Positions 11,706 to 23,694 of a DNA stretch of 64,000 bases are shown piece after piece. The notes beneath the pieces are model-generated. The model saw nothing but the letters and a program-made list of their open reading frames with translations, did no database searches and was not told the DNA's origin. The translations under genes and the position numbers were made by a program. The DNA is from Gentiana macrophylla. Taxonomy: Eukaryota > Streptophyta > Magnoliopsida > Gentianales > Gentianaceae. The stretch covers positions 96,247,811 to 96,311,810 of the forward strand of contig CM047806.1 of assembly GCA_026214975.1 (NCBI GenBank), given 5' to 3'. The first letter of the stretch is position 1. Each line of letters begins with the position of its first letter.

Positions 11706-11716
11706 CTATTTATAGG
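11706..11716 (-). promoter_or_regulatory. TATA-box-like element for the 61-aa ORF
   Basis: CCTATAAATAG on the minus strand sits about 65 bp upstream of the ATG at 11644. A second copy of the surrounding phrase (ACTACTATTTATAGGCCCATT) occurs near 11895-11920, beyond the 47-bp tandem repeat, so the promoter context is itself duplicated. Confidence 0.4.
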
Positions 11717-11745
11717 CCCATTTTATCTTTTTTTAAAGGTGGTGG

Positions 11746-11892
11746 CGTCTCTTCGATTTACCCTACCATGAGACCCTTCAGATTCGTATCTGTATCTCTT
11801 CGATTTACCCTACCATGAAACCCTTCACATTCGTATCTGTATCTCTTCGATTTACACTACCATGAGACCCTTCACATTCGTATCTCTTTGAT
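11746..11892. repeat. Tandem repeat, three copies of a 47-bp unit
   Basis: The unit begins CTCTTCGATTTACCCTACCA and ends with CACATTCGTATCTGTAT. Three copies lie head to tail between two copies of a phrase ending CTATTTATAGGCCCATTTTA. Confidence 0.8.
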
Positions 11893-12674
11893 ATACTACT
11901 ATTTATAGGCCCATTTTATCATTTTTTAATAGTTTAATTCCAATTCTTACCCGCAACAATCTCAAACATGTCTCATTGACCAAAACAATCTTGAACTTGT
12001 GCAACGTTAAATCAAACTTGTGTCGAAACAATCTTGAACTTGTGTAAGGTTAAAATTAAAAAATGAATTCATTATGTTAAGGGTCAATGAAAAATCATCA
12101 TATTCACTTATTATCTTCTTCATTTCAAGGGGAAAATATTCTAACGACCCTAATGATGTTATAAGCAAACTAATGAATCAACCCCTAGTTCTCAACATGG
12201 AGAGAATTACTTCTTTATTTCAACGGAAAATATTCTAACGAATACTGTTATAAGAAACTAATGAATCAAACTCTAGTTCACAACATGGGAGAGAATTACA
12301 ATTACAACTACAATACATAATAATAAGAATGAAACTTGTAATGAAACCAAATGAAACCATATTTCCTCCTTCAAAACATTCTTCTTCAACCCCAAATAAC
12401 AATTACCAATACAGTACATAATATAATAATACTAAAGGAAGGGTGCTTTAGTTATATAACAATTACACTCTTTCAAACAAACTTCTTCAAAAGAACAATT
12501 ACACACTATACTTCTCCTTCAAACCATGGTTCTCCTTTCAAACACCCTTATTCAAAAGAACAATTACACATTTTACTTCTCCTTCAAACCGTTCTTCTTT
12601 AAAAAAAAATGAGTTAAATTGTTTATAATGACATCTCAGTTTATGGTTTTCATAACCAAAACCCTCATAGACGG
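11893..12674. other. AT-rich spacer with short tandem phrases
   Basis: Repeated words such as CAATCTTGAACTTGTG (about 11985-12045) and AAAGAACAATTACAC (about 12490-12580) are present. No supported gene was found. Confidence 0.45.
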
Positions 12675-14019
12675 TTAACATCTATGGCTGAAAGGCCCAT
12701 GAAAGCAATAACCAACCAACTTCTTTATCCAATCTGGAATATGCTCCTTCCCAATCAATGATATATTCACTCTTCCCAGCATGAACTCCATGTATTTAAG
12801 AACGAACATGCCACAATCAATCCTACCAAATTACAAGATAATAAGTTATTCACAAAATCGAAAACCTTAATAATCTCTATATATATTGCATAAATATAAA
12901 TTATCAAACATACCCATTCTCTTGAGTGGGACACTTCGCGCTCAATACCACTAGCTTTTTCTCAGAATACTTCTCATAGCCTTTTACAAGCTTCTACATT
13001 AAAAGCGGTATGACAACTTGCATAGGCATGACACACCTTGCAAGAATCACTTTTCTGATATGTCCCAGAAGGCTGTCATACATGAAAATTATCCTCGCAC
13101 TCAGATCAATTATCAAAAGAAACCAATGATCTCCCTCTATCATCGGCACATACAATGTCTTGCAACCTTCCCATGGTGTGCTACATTCCGGAGCTGTCCC
13201 GTTCACAATATGCCTAAATATTGAATTAAATTCTGATTCTCTTGAGCGTTTCATGTTTAGTGTGTGGAAGTTTTTGACATATGTTGCAAATTGAGTATCA
13301 AGGATACGGGCATCTTGGTCAAACAGATTCGGGTACTTTAAGCATCGCCGGCGAATTTCACACAATGAACTATCCATCACCTGAATATAAATACCACTAC
13401 TTAACAAAAGCATACATTTCAATCTAAACTGATGTGTTATTGTAAAATCTAAAGCATATACTACTTACGTTGCTTGAAAGCTCTGGCTGTTCGCAATTCC
13501 TTTCAAAATCCCTACTTCGATATTAGCGTCAACCAACTTCACACGTGCACTGTGTAAATCAAAAGGAAAAAACAAATTAATCATCAAAATAGGGTTTACA
13601 AATTAGGGTTTAAACGCCCCTTACTTTAACCGTATGACATTGATACATGTCTTCACATGAAGCCATAAACTTGTCAACACACTTCATCATCACGGTATCC
13701 ATTTTTCGGAACGGATCATAATCATTAAACTTCTTCACTTTCCTTTTTTTTGGTAGTTTGATAGGAGGGCTGCCACAAGCTCTTCTTTTATTCGGCGTCA
13801 GCTGTAGATCGAAACTTACGACTACATAAAACATTCAATGACGTAATTACTTTAGATTACACATATATGCCTACTGACATAAACTCAAATTAATAATTTT
13901 TGTAAAACTACCTTTTACACCTTTTTTCCTGCCCTCTTCTTCCAAATCGTCCCGATCGTCTTCATCTTCGATTTCCAAAACATCCCTTTTACTCACCTCG
14001 CGTGTCTCTTCTCCTAATT

Positions 14020-14880
14020 CATTACCTAGTCATAATTTCAAGAAACAAAATTTTATGAATAAATTAATTATCTCACCAAAACAAACACATATAGGACAAA
14101 TTTAACATTATACATTCGCCGTTTGGGTTTCCCTCAACACTTTGGCCTACACTCGCAGCAGGTTCCTCCACGACGTTCACATATTCATCACCTTTCCCCC
14201 CTCGTTTATAATAGCTGGTTCTTCTTCCTCTCTTATCTCAGCTTGCTCCTCCTCCATGCCACCTTCCATACCATTGTTTACGATTTCATCAGCTTCCTCC
14301 TCCATCTCTTCAACTACAGAATTTCCTAATCATAATTTCAAGAAACTAAATGTTATGAACTAATTAATTCTCTCACCAAAACAAACACATATAGGACAAA
14401 TTTAACATTATAAACTAATTCTCTCACCAATCTCACCAAAACACATAAAAGACAGATAATTACCTTCGCCGCTTGGGTTTCCTCTCACTTTCCTCCCTTA
14501 TATCATCTTGCTCCTCCTCTATGCCACCATTTACATCATAATTTCAAGAAATAAAATGTTATGAACTAATTCTCTCATCAAAATACATAATGAAAAAATC
14601 AAAAGGACAAGATTCACAATATACCTTCACCGTTTCGGGTTTCTCGACCGCTTCCTCAACCAGGCATTAGGTTCATCCCCTACCTCCTTCTCTTCAACTA
14701 CGGCCGTTTCCTCAACCGGGGCATTAGGTTCATCCCAACCTCCTTCTCTTCAACTACGGCATTTCCTAATCATAATTTCAAGAAATAAAATATTATAAAG
14801 TAATTCTCTCCTTTATAAACAACATAAAGGACAAATTTAACTTCATACCTTTGCCGTTTCGGGATGCCTCCACAGTTTCA
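14020..14880 (-). repeat. Tandemly duplicated intron-plus-exon units in the ULP1-type gene
   Basis: The phrase CATAATTTCAAGAAA followed by an AT-rich intron and a GCCGTTTGGGTTT-like exon end recurs near 14030, 14330, 14535 and 14770. The copies encode acidic linker segments such as VVEEKEVGDEPNA. One exon (about 14637-14764) itself holds an internal duplication of about 60 bp. The linker therefore grew by repeated duplication of an exon with its neighbouring intron. Confidence 0.65.
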
Positions 14881-15536
14881 TCTTCCACTTCATTCAACTC
14901 TTCATTACCTTCCATTTCACTTGCATGTATACCATCATTTTTGCATTTTTCACATGCACAAGAAAGACGAACCTCCATCAATTTAACTTTACGCTGGAGC
15001 GTATCCACTAAAACGCACATTCTTTTGTTCTCTTCAGCAACTTTTATCAACTCTTCGCACATTCTTTTTTTCTCTTCACTCACAGCAATTTCTACCAATT
15101 CTTTTAACTATTCATAATCAACGTTACCCATTGATTGCTCAGGTGCATTGTCATAAGTAGTTTCATCATCTTCAACTTCATCTTCCCGAGGCATCAAAAA
15201 ATAAGCTTTTTCCTTTTCAGCTTCGGATGGAACCAACTTTCGAACCGCCTTCACCTGCATTATATACTACTCATAAATAATGTGGAGGCTGCATGTACAT
15301 ACCAAACTTATTATACAAATTAAACATCGCTACCTCTCTCGATTGAAGAAGAAGTTGAATTACTGAAGAACTGACCCTTTTTACCGCTCCCCACTTCATC
15401 AACCTTGGGAGAGCATTTTCGTCAAAAATCTCGGCAAACTTCCTTAAAGAAGGAATAGCTTCAAGTGCCCAAACCTATGATGCATTTACATTCAAGTGAT
15501 GGACCGAACATAATCCAAAAACTTTAACAAGCTATG

Positions 15537-15540
<4 letters not shown>

Positions 15541-15609
<69 letters not shown>
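15541..15609. repeat. (TA)n microsatellite
   Basis: An uninterrupted TA dinucleotide run of about 69 bp lies in an intron of the DUF1985/ULP1 pseudogene. Confidence 0.95.
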
Positions 15610-15612
<3 letters not shown>

Positions 15613-16933
15613 GAATTAAAACAGTGATTTGGCTTATACATACCTTCAAAAGCGTCATTTGAAAACCATATAAAGTATATCCGATCGGGGATTTTGAAAT
15701 AATCCCTCATGTCCCTCCTCCAAAACATAGACAGTGGCTTCATAAGAAGCGTTTCCCCATGGATACTTATTGAAAACATCCAAATCCTCAACCAACTTAA
15801 AGATCCACCAACCCACCGCACGTCTCTCTTCCGATCCCCACACAACGTACGTCAATATAACGATCAACCCAAGCTTGTAACGGTCATTAGCATCTTCAAT
15901 GCGATTAAACTTTGCCCACACATCCTTCCTATACACTTTCGATAAGTTTTCAATATACATCTTAACTAATCTAGACTCTTTCCCTACCCATTTATCGACA
16001 TTGCTACCGTCGCCAACCAAGAGACCACTAACCAGCACAAATTTTCTACACTAAAGCGTATTTTATTGGCTCCAACTTTGAACCAAAAAACATTGGCATC
16101 TACATTCTATGGTCTCACCAACCTCATTAACAACAGATGTATTATCATGTTGGCTTGCATATCCTTCAAATGGATTAAATGTCCAAAACAAGATTGTTCC
16201 AACATTGCTTTGTGTTTGTCGTTAAGCTTTTCATAAACTTCAATTGTTTTACCAATTGAACATCGGGAAACAACTTCACATTTTGCAGACCTTTCTTCTT
16301 CGCTAAGTGCATAAATCAACGGTATTTTTCAAACTATCTATAACCAACAAGATAAGAAATTTCAATTCAGACCAACAACTAATAACACATCACGGCATTG
16401 TTTGAGCTAACAAATGATTAAACACCACAAAATTTAGCTAATCGCATCCCAAAATCATACATTCACAACACAAAATTTAACTAATCGCATCCCAAAAGCA
16501 TACATGCACATACCAATATGCGTGATTTATAACCCACCCACAAAATCGTACCTTTTTTAGATTCACTCGAAGGTTCCAGTCGGCTTCTTCAAGTTTATGT
16601 TCTTCGTTGACCAGCATCCGGTGGGAGAATAGGGAGTATTGAAGAAATTTGTTGATCACAAGTTCGACTCTGTGTTGATGCAGTGAATTTGGGGAGAATT
16701 GGAGGGTGAATTTGGGAAGCTCGCAAGTGTTAATCAAAGGGGCCAGAATTTGGGGGAATTATGTTAAGAGAATTACGGATTTTGGGATAATATATGAAGG
16801 GATAAGATTGGGGGGATTTCTGTCAAAGCAATGTTTTATAAGGTTTTCCCTTTTTTCATTTTCTTAAATATATGCGTGGGGGTCAGAGCTTATTGTTGCA
16901 AACCACAAAATTCATAAACTTATTCTTGTCATT

Positions 16934-17581
16934 TGATCGAAATCAAGATGAAACGAATAAACAATTGGGTCTTTCTTGTTCTAGGATTATACAGAGAGTA
17001 ACTTTTGTTATTGTAAAAAATGGACTGAACTTAGATTAAGCTGCCTACGTATCCAAATATATATATTTGGAATCAAGTCCAACCATAGTTCAGGCGATTA
17101 TCTTTTTAAGTGGAGTTAGTGGGTAGTTATGTATTATCACCACGTCTCACGTCTGTAATTAACTGCTCCACTATGTACATACAGATCTTCGATATATTCT
17201 CTCTTGACTAGGGACCTGCACTGGTCGTCTGACCAATAGGGACCTGACCTAGTCGTCTTGACCAGGGACCTGACCTGGTCGTCCGACCATTAGGGACCTG
17301 ACCTGGTCGTCTTGACCAGGGACCTGACTTGGTCGTCTGACCAGTAAGGACCTGACCAGGTCGTTTTGACCAGGGACCTGACCTGGTCGTCTGACCAGTA
17401 GGGATCTGGCCTGGTCATTTTGACCAGGACTCCGCCCCTCGTCGTCGACCGATAGGGACCTGACATGATGTTTAACTCATATCCTGGTCCTAGTCTTTTG
17501 TCTGCCCAAGGACCTGCCCTGGTCATCTAATTTATCCACGGGATATGCACCACGTGGAGATATTCGGGTCAACCTCAATCA
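16934..17581 (-). repeat. 3' LTR of the gag-only element
   Basis: 648 bp, matching 25469-26061. It carries an internal minisatellite (about 17209-17420) of alternating GGGACCTGACCTGGTCGTC and TGACCAG blocks with inverted GACCTGGTC/GACCAGGTC arms. The left target-site duplication TCATT is at 16929-16933. Confidence 0.85.
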
Positions 17582-17759
17582 AAGCCCCCCAGATCTTAAT
17601 CGATGATATCTTATTTTACAAGCGGATTAAGATCTGAAGTTTAAAAATTCTTTACGTGTACCATGTAGGTGGTGTAACCACCGTTGCCTCGGTTATCTCA
17701 AACACCACCACAATTACCTGTTGTAATCTTTTCAAGCGACTCCTCGAAACGTCATTCCT

Positions 17760-19065
17760 TTTGACTAAAGGCTATTAAATGATCAGGTCCGAGACCTGTT
17801 GTACTTTCAAACATGACCTGAGGTCTTAAGTTGATCTGAGTTTTCACACTTAACAAATCATTCTCTCTGTAAGAGCTTAATGGCCAGGTCTGAGACTTGC
17901 TGGATTTAAGACCTGACCTGAAGTCTTAAATTGGTCTGATTTTTCAAACTTGATAAAGTTTTCTCTTTTTGTAAGAATTAATAACCTGACCTGAGGTCTT
18001 AAACCGGTCTAATGTTTCAGACTTGATAAATTTATCTCTCTTTGTAAGAGTTAATGACCTGACCTAAGATCTGTTGCATTTAAGACCTGACTTGAGGTCT
18101 TAAACCGGTCTGATGTTTTAGACTTGATAAATTTTTCACTTTTTGTAAGAGTTAATGACCTGACCAGAGGTCTGTTGCATTTAAGACCTGACCTGAGGTC
18201 TTAAACTGGTCTGATGTTTCAGACTTGATAATTTTGTCTCTCTTTGTAAGAGTTAATGACTGACTGTCTGTCTGTTGCATTTAAGACCGACTGAGGTCTT
18301 AAAGCGATCTCGATGTTTCAGACTTGATAATTTTGTCTCTCTTTGTAAGAGTTAATGACCTGACCTGAGGTCTGTTGCATTTAAGACCTGACCTGGGGTC
18401 TTAAACCGGTCTGATGTTTCAAACTTGATAATCTTTTCTCTCTTTGTAAGAGTTAATGACCTGACCTGAGGTCTGTTGCATTTAAGGCCTGACCAGAGGT
18501 CTTAAACCGGTCTGATGTTTTAGACTTGATAAATTTTTCTCTTTTTGTAAGAGTTAATGACCTGATCAGAGGTCTGTTGCATTTAAGACCTGACCTGAGG
18601 TCTTAAACTGGTCTGATGTTTCAGACTTGATAAATTTTTCTCTGTTTGTAAGAGTTAATGACCTGACCTGAGGTCTGTTGCATTTAAGACCTGACCTGAG
18701 GTCTTAAACTGGTCTGATGTTTCAGACTTGATAAATTTTTCTCTCTTTGTAAGAGTTAATGACCTGACCTAAGGTCTGTTGCATTTAAGACCTGACCTGA
18801 GGTCTTAAACCGGTCTGATGTTTTAGATTTGATAAATTTTTCTCTTTTTGTAAGAGTTATTGACCTGACCAGAGGTCTGTTGCATTTAAGACCTGACCTG
18901 AGGTCCTAAACTGGTCTGATGTTTCAGACTTGATAAATTTCTCTCTCTTTGTAAGAGTTAATGACCTGACCTGAGGTCTGTTGCATTTAAGACCTGACCT
19001 GAGGTCTTAAATTGATCTAATTTTTCAGACTTAACGAACTTTCACTTTTTATAAGAGTTAATAAC
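17760..19065 (-). repeat. 101-bp tandem array in the 3' untranslated region of the gag-only element
   Basis: The phrase AAGAGTTAATGACCTGACC, or a close variant, recurs at a period of 99-101 bp (TTAATGACC at 18051, 18152, 18253, 18352, 18453, 18554, 18655, 18756 and 18958; TTATTGACC at 18857). Each unit contains GACCTGACCTGAGGTCTT with inverted arms and a GATGTTTCAGACTTGATAAA segment. About 10 good units are followed by degraded ones towards the 3' LTR. Tandem repeats at this position are known in Tat/Ogre-type plant elements. Confidence 0.85.
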
Positions 19066-19272
19066 AGAATTGTATCACAGCCAACACAATTTCATTCAAC
19101 ATAATTCAAAGAGTTAACATAGTATCACAATGCATAAAAAATTTGCAGAATAATAAAACGACAATTACTTGCCTTTAACATAAAATTTCTTCAGATTAAC
19201 TGCATTCCAGCTCCTGCAACTTCTTGCCGCTTACTAGAATCTTGATCTTTACTCATGGAACCCACTATTTTC

Positions 19273-20359
19273 TTATCCTTCTGATTTGTCCTGCAAAGCA
19301 TCTTTTTTATCCGATATATTGGTTATAGGTGTCTGGACTATATCCCAAACCGATTTGCGTTTCTTATCCAATTTATCTTCTGATTTGTCCTTCATGTGAT
19401 CCCCTTTCTCTACCTCGCGCTTAGCACGATTAGCTTCCTCACCCAAACAGTGCTTGAAAGCAATTGCCAAACACTCTTCCATAGTTTTGGGATTTTTTCC
19501 ATTTAATTTTGCATGTAACCTCCCCTCGTAGTAGTCCTCGCTACGAACGAGGCCACCGAAACCGATCATCCACATCGCCCACCTGGTTGATTCTCGTTAA
19601 ACCTTTTGATGAATCTGTAGAACCGTTTTCGTCGGACTTTTGCTTGATAGTAAGCAAATGAGTGTTGTTTTTCTTTGAAACGGTCTCGCAAATGATAAAC
19701 ATACTCATGAACTTCTTCGTTAAAACTGTAAAGCTGGTGATAGATCTGGATGGCAATTTGTTAAACCAATCCCTAGCCCTTCCAGAAAGAAGTGTGGGAA
19801 AAGCCTTGCACTTCATTTCGTCTGGAGCATTATACAACCAGATATGCGCTTATATATCTTTGTGCATATGATCATACGGGTCCTTTGTTCCATCATATGG
19901 ACTGATTTTGGGTATCTTGAACCCTCGGGGACAGGGGTATGCTTCAATGTGCTCTGCAAAGGGTGAAGCCAGGTGGAACTCGTCCTCCTCATCTTCTAAC
20001 ATTGCATCCAATTCGGCCCTTGCAGCCTCATCAACTTGACGAGTCTTGCTCTTAACAACTTGACCTCTGGATTATGCTGCTTCCTTATAACCACCCCTGT
20101 TTTCTGGTGATAAATGCCATACTCCTCCAAAAGTTTCTACCTTTTCCTTCCCCTTTCTCACACTTTCGAAAAGGACCTGAAAATCTTCATCTCCCATTGT
20201 CTTTAAAGCATCCACTAGGAGTTGTTTCGCCATTTCCTTAGTATTTGGTCGATCTTCTGGTTGTTTTTCTGGATTTTTCTCTGGATCTTGATCCGTATTT
20301 TCCGGATCGTTTAAGGAACCTAATAGGTCCTTCCTTAGTTGACTTTTCTTAGATTTCAT
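19273..20359 (-). pseudogene. Retrotransposon gag (Ty3/Gypsy type), interrupted
   Basis: From the ATG at 20359 (MKSKKSQLRKDLL) the frame runs through an acidic Pro/Glu/Asp-rich N-terminus to a stop at 20072. It continues with SPFAEHIEAYPCPRGFKIPK, ISPYDGTKDPYDHM, another stop near 19855, and CKAFPTLLSGRARDWFNKLP then SITSFTVLTKKF, the core Retrotrans_gag block. A shifted frame then gives MEECLAIAFKHCL and a Lys/Asp-rich tail ending at 19273. The product would be the capsid protein packaging element RNA. Two stops and a frameshift make it non-functional. No zinc knuckle or pol region follows. Confidence 0.8.
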
Positions 20360-20415
20360 GTCTGCTACTCTGTAATTCGTCACTAGAAGCAAAAAAATAG
20401 CCCTCCTTCTAGCGC

Positions 20416-20787
20416 TGAAGAGAGTTTGAGAATGTGTTAACACAAGAGTAAACTTCAACTTAGTTTATTCATTGATATGAAAGGTGTATAAATAGATACA
20501 ATTGAGAGAGAGGCTAGCTAGCTAGCTTGGGCGGCCACTTGAGTATGTAGATGTGGGCGGCAAGCATGCAAAAAGTAAAAGTAAAAGCTATGTCTATGAC
20601 ATAAAGTAAACTAGAGTTTGACATATTAATTGTTTATATGTATCACAATTAATATGTCTTTTACAAATAAATAAAGTGTACAAATAATATAATACACGAA
20701 ATAGAAGATCATTTGAACATGTCCTCAATGAGAGGCATAAGAGCACCTGCTTTGAGGTTTGCACCTCTTTGAGGTAATATTTCCACA
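20416..20787 (-). repeat. 3' LTR of nested Copia element
   Basis: 372 bp, TG...CA ends (plus-strand reading), matching 25097-25460 with small indels. TSD AGCGC is immediately left of it. Confidence 0.92.
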
Positions 20788-21350
20788 CCCCCTCAAATCG
20801 GGTCAGTATATGTTAATGCACCAAGTTTGCTACTTAGTCTCTTTGAACATAAGAGGTGGAATAGCCTTGGTAAGGATATCGACATTCTAATCATTGAGGA
20901 ACATCTTTGGAGTTGAATAATCTTGGCATCAATCTTCTCCTTCAAAAAATGTCATCAATGTCCACATGTTTGGTTTTGTCATGATGGATGGATCCTCTGC
21001 CATGCATAGTCTTTGAGTTATTATCACGCAGTGAGTGTGATAGGTTCTTTGAAGAGGCTCTTTGAAGTTCGATGAGTACTCTTTTGAGCCAAAGAGCTTC
21101 ACAAATGCCTAAGACAAGTGCTCTGAGTTCGACTTCCTTTCGCTTCTAGACCACGATGAGTTGTTTCTTGCTCCTCCAAGTAACAAGATTGCCCCATACA
21201 TAGGAGAACAGTGCTTCAGTGGTCGACCTTCTATCTATGTGGCATCCAAATTTCAATCGACATCGGTGTAGACCTTGATGGATCTATCGGCCAGACTTGG
21301 TGAAGTGTAACCCTTGGCCAGAGTGGACTTTAAATACCTCAAGATCCTAT

Positions 21351-22143
21351 TCACAACATCCCAATGTTGCTCAAGTGGGCGTGCATGAACCGACTAACCA
21401 GGATCGACACCATATGCAATATCAGTCTTGTATGGGAGAGGTAGATGAGTTTCCTACAAGTCTTTGATATTGTTCTTTCCTCGACAGCAGTGTCACCATG
21501 TAGCGGGGTATGGCCTGGGTCTCTACAGGGGATATAGCAGTTTTGCACCCCAAATGCCGCTTTCCTTCAAAGCAGATCCAGTACATATTTCCTTTGGGAG
21601 ACAGAAAATGCCTTTCTTTGTTTCTTGCTACTTCCATGCCAAGAAAATATTTGAGAAAACCCAAGTCCTTCACAGAAACACCTTTGCCAAAGAGAGTCTT
21701 CAAATGTTGGATCTCGGTAGAGTCATCTCCAGGTGAGGATGATATCATCCACATAGACAATAATGATAGACCTCTTACGGTTGGTTGTCTTGATGAACAT
21801 AGTGTGATCGAATTGCATTGGTGATATCCAGCACTTTGACCACACAGTTGTTAATTTTCCAAACCATGCCCTTGGTGATTGCTTGAGCCATATAGAGATT
21901 TCCTCGGTTGCACACCTTGCCTTGAGTATGAGGATTGATAAAACCAGGAGGTACATTCATATAAACCTCCTCGGTGAGGTCCCCATTTAGAAAAGCATTT
22001 TTGATGTCCAATTGGTGAAGAGGCCAGTCAAGTTGGACAACTAGAGAGATCGAGAACCACTGACAGGTGTTGAGTTTTGCCACTGGTGCAAAAGTTTCCT
22101 TATAGTCAATGCCATAAGTTTGAGTGAATCCCACAGCTACCAA
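21351..22143 (-). pseudogene. Copia reverse transcriptase, decayed
   Basis: Overlapping frames give FTQTYGIDYKETFAPVAKLN, PLHQLDIKNAFLNGDLTEEV and YMNVPPGF, IIVYVDDIILT (the YVDD catalytic box) and LGFLKYFLGMEVARNKE. These are the standard palm and finger blocks of Copia reverse transcriptase. At least three frame changes occur. RNase H sequence to the left is poorly preserved. Confidence 0.8.
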
Positions 22144-22819
22144 TCGGCTTTGTACTTGTCAATAGTGCCATCGACATTGTATTTTATAGTGAATAACCAT
22201 CTGCAATCGATCGTCTTCTTGCCTGTGGGAGAGGTGTCAAATCCCAAGTATGATTATCCGGAAGTCTTTGTCATCTCTGTTTTAACAAAGACCTTCCATT
22301 TATCATTTTGAAGGGCCTCTGAATATTTTTAGGAATAGAGTGAGAGTCCAGTCCTGTGAAAACATGGCAAAGCGAGGAGATAACTTATCATAAGATAAAT
22401 AAGAATGAATAGAATGATCGATTGCACGATCTCTTTCCCTTCCTAAGAGCAATAGGCCTATCATCAATGTCAAGAGCTCACGAGGATCCAGTGAGATTCT
22501 TTGAGTGTTAGTAGCTCGGGATCAGCAGGCTCTGGGTCGATGGGCTCGTGTTCGGGAGGTTCTTTGAGGAGTATTAGGTGTAGAGAGTCATTAGGGTGCC
22601 GAAGTTCGATCTCTTGAGGATCGATGGAGTTCTTGAGGTTAAAGAGGTTCTTTGAGGGAAGGGGTTTAGGTCAATTTCAATCGAGTTTCCATCAGTGAAT
22701 GGCTCAGTAGGTTTGCTGTGTAATAAGGGGTCCTTTCAAAGAATTTTACATCCATAGAATTGTAAAATTTCTTTTCAATAGGGAATAACACTTGTAACCT
22801 TTTCTGTCCTTTGCATAAC

Positions 22820-23694
22820 CTAGGAAAATGCACTTGTGAGCTTTAGGATCAAGTTTACTTCAGTGTTGAGCATGGATATACACAAACACAGTACAACCAA
22901 AGATCTTTGGAGGCAATGGGAAACAAGATGATGGCGAGAGTGTGTGGTCGGTAGGGTTTGGAGTGGAGATTTGAAACCTAACACTCTGCTAGAAGTCGGT
23001 TGATTAAATAAGTTGCGGTCAGATAGCTTCACCCACATATATTTAGGAACATGTGTGGTGAACATGATTGATCTGGCCATTTCCAGTAGGTGCCTGTTCT
23101 TTCTCTCAGCAACCCCATTCTGCTGAGGTGTTTCCACACAACTACTGATATGAACAATTCCTCTATCTGTCAAGAAGGTACTGAGATTAGACTCATAGTA
23201 TTCTAGAGCATTATCAGTCTTTAAGATCTTGACCTTAGTATCAAATTGAGTGGAGACCATATGATAAAATTCTTGAAAGATAGGGCCAACTTGATTTGTC
23301 TTTCATTAAAAACCCAAGTGTTCCTGGTATGATCATCAATAAAGGTGACAAACCACCTTTTCCCTGTTATACTTTTCACCCTAGAGGGTCCCCACACATC
23401 ACTGTGTATTAAGGTGAAGGGTGAGGAATGCAAATGAGGTAACTTAGCATACACAGATTTTGTAAGTTTAGCAAATTGACAAATATCACATTGAAGGTCA
23501 TTCAGATTACATCCTTTAAACAATTCAGGAGTTAAAGATTTTAAGTAACCAAAACTTGGATGTCCTAATCTATAATGCCATAACATGATATTGTCTAAAG
23601 TGCAGGAGCAGTCTGAGAGGCGATTCGAGTCTTGATCCTCTGTCTTGTGCAGGTTGACGAAAAACAATCCAACATAAAGGTTTAGCCTTCCCAA
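22820..23694 (-). pseudogene. Copia GAG-pre-integrase and integrase core, decayed
   Basis: The frame starting at 23694 gives MLWHYRLGHPSFGYLKSL and CDICQFAKLTKSVY (GAG-pre-integrase), then LIHSDVWGPSRVKSITGKRW and FVTFIDDHTRNTWV (integrase core with its first Asp). A shifted frame continues with LKTDNALEYYESNLSTFL, GIVHISSCVETPQQNGVAER and KNRHLLEMARSI (second Asp and Glu). One frameshift near 23250 splits the domain. Confidence 0.85.

Larger units (their letters stand above)
12675..16737 (-). pseudogene. DUF1985 + ULP1-type cysteine protease gene, multi-exon, decayed
   Basis: Minus strand. A first exon from the ATG at 16737 (MINTCELPKF) is followed by a DUF1985 domain in pieces (SCFGHLIHLKDMQ about 16190; VFWFKVGANKIRFSV about 16070; EDLDVFNKYPWGNASYEAT about 15740; VWALEAIPSLRKFAEIFDEN about 15430). 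Then come an acidic coiled-coil linker (15.2-14.8 kb), duplicated acidic exons and a C48 protease domain. The protease shows EGDHWFLLIID (His), FMYDSL (Asp), TQENG (Gln) and, across an intron at 12823-12913, IDCGMFVLKYMEF (Cys), so the catalytic residues are visible. The C-terminus is FHGPFSHRC at 12675. In-frame stops after RLVRP (16107), after NVDYE (about 15109) and after PLLM (12994), plus a one-base shift near 16042, show it is inactive. Such genes were spread in plants by MULEs (Kaonashi-type). ULP1 proteases remove SUMO. Confidence 0.8.

Noticed and set aside
15609..15845. 78-codon minus-strand ORF in another frame
   Set aside because: It overlaps the DUF1985 exon, whose frame carries the conserved FNKYPWGNASYEAT block.
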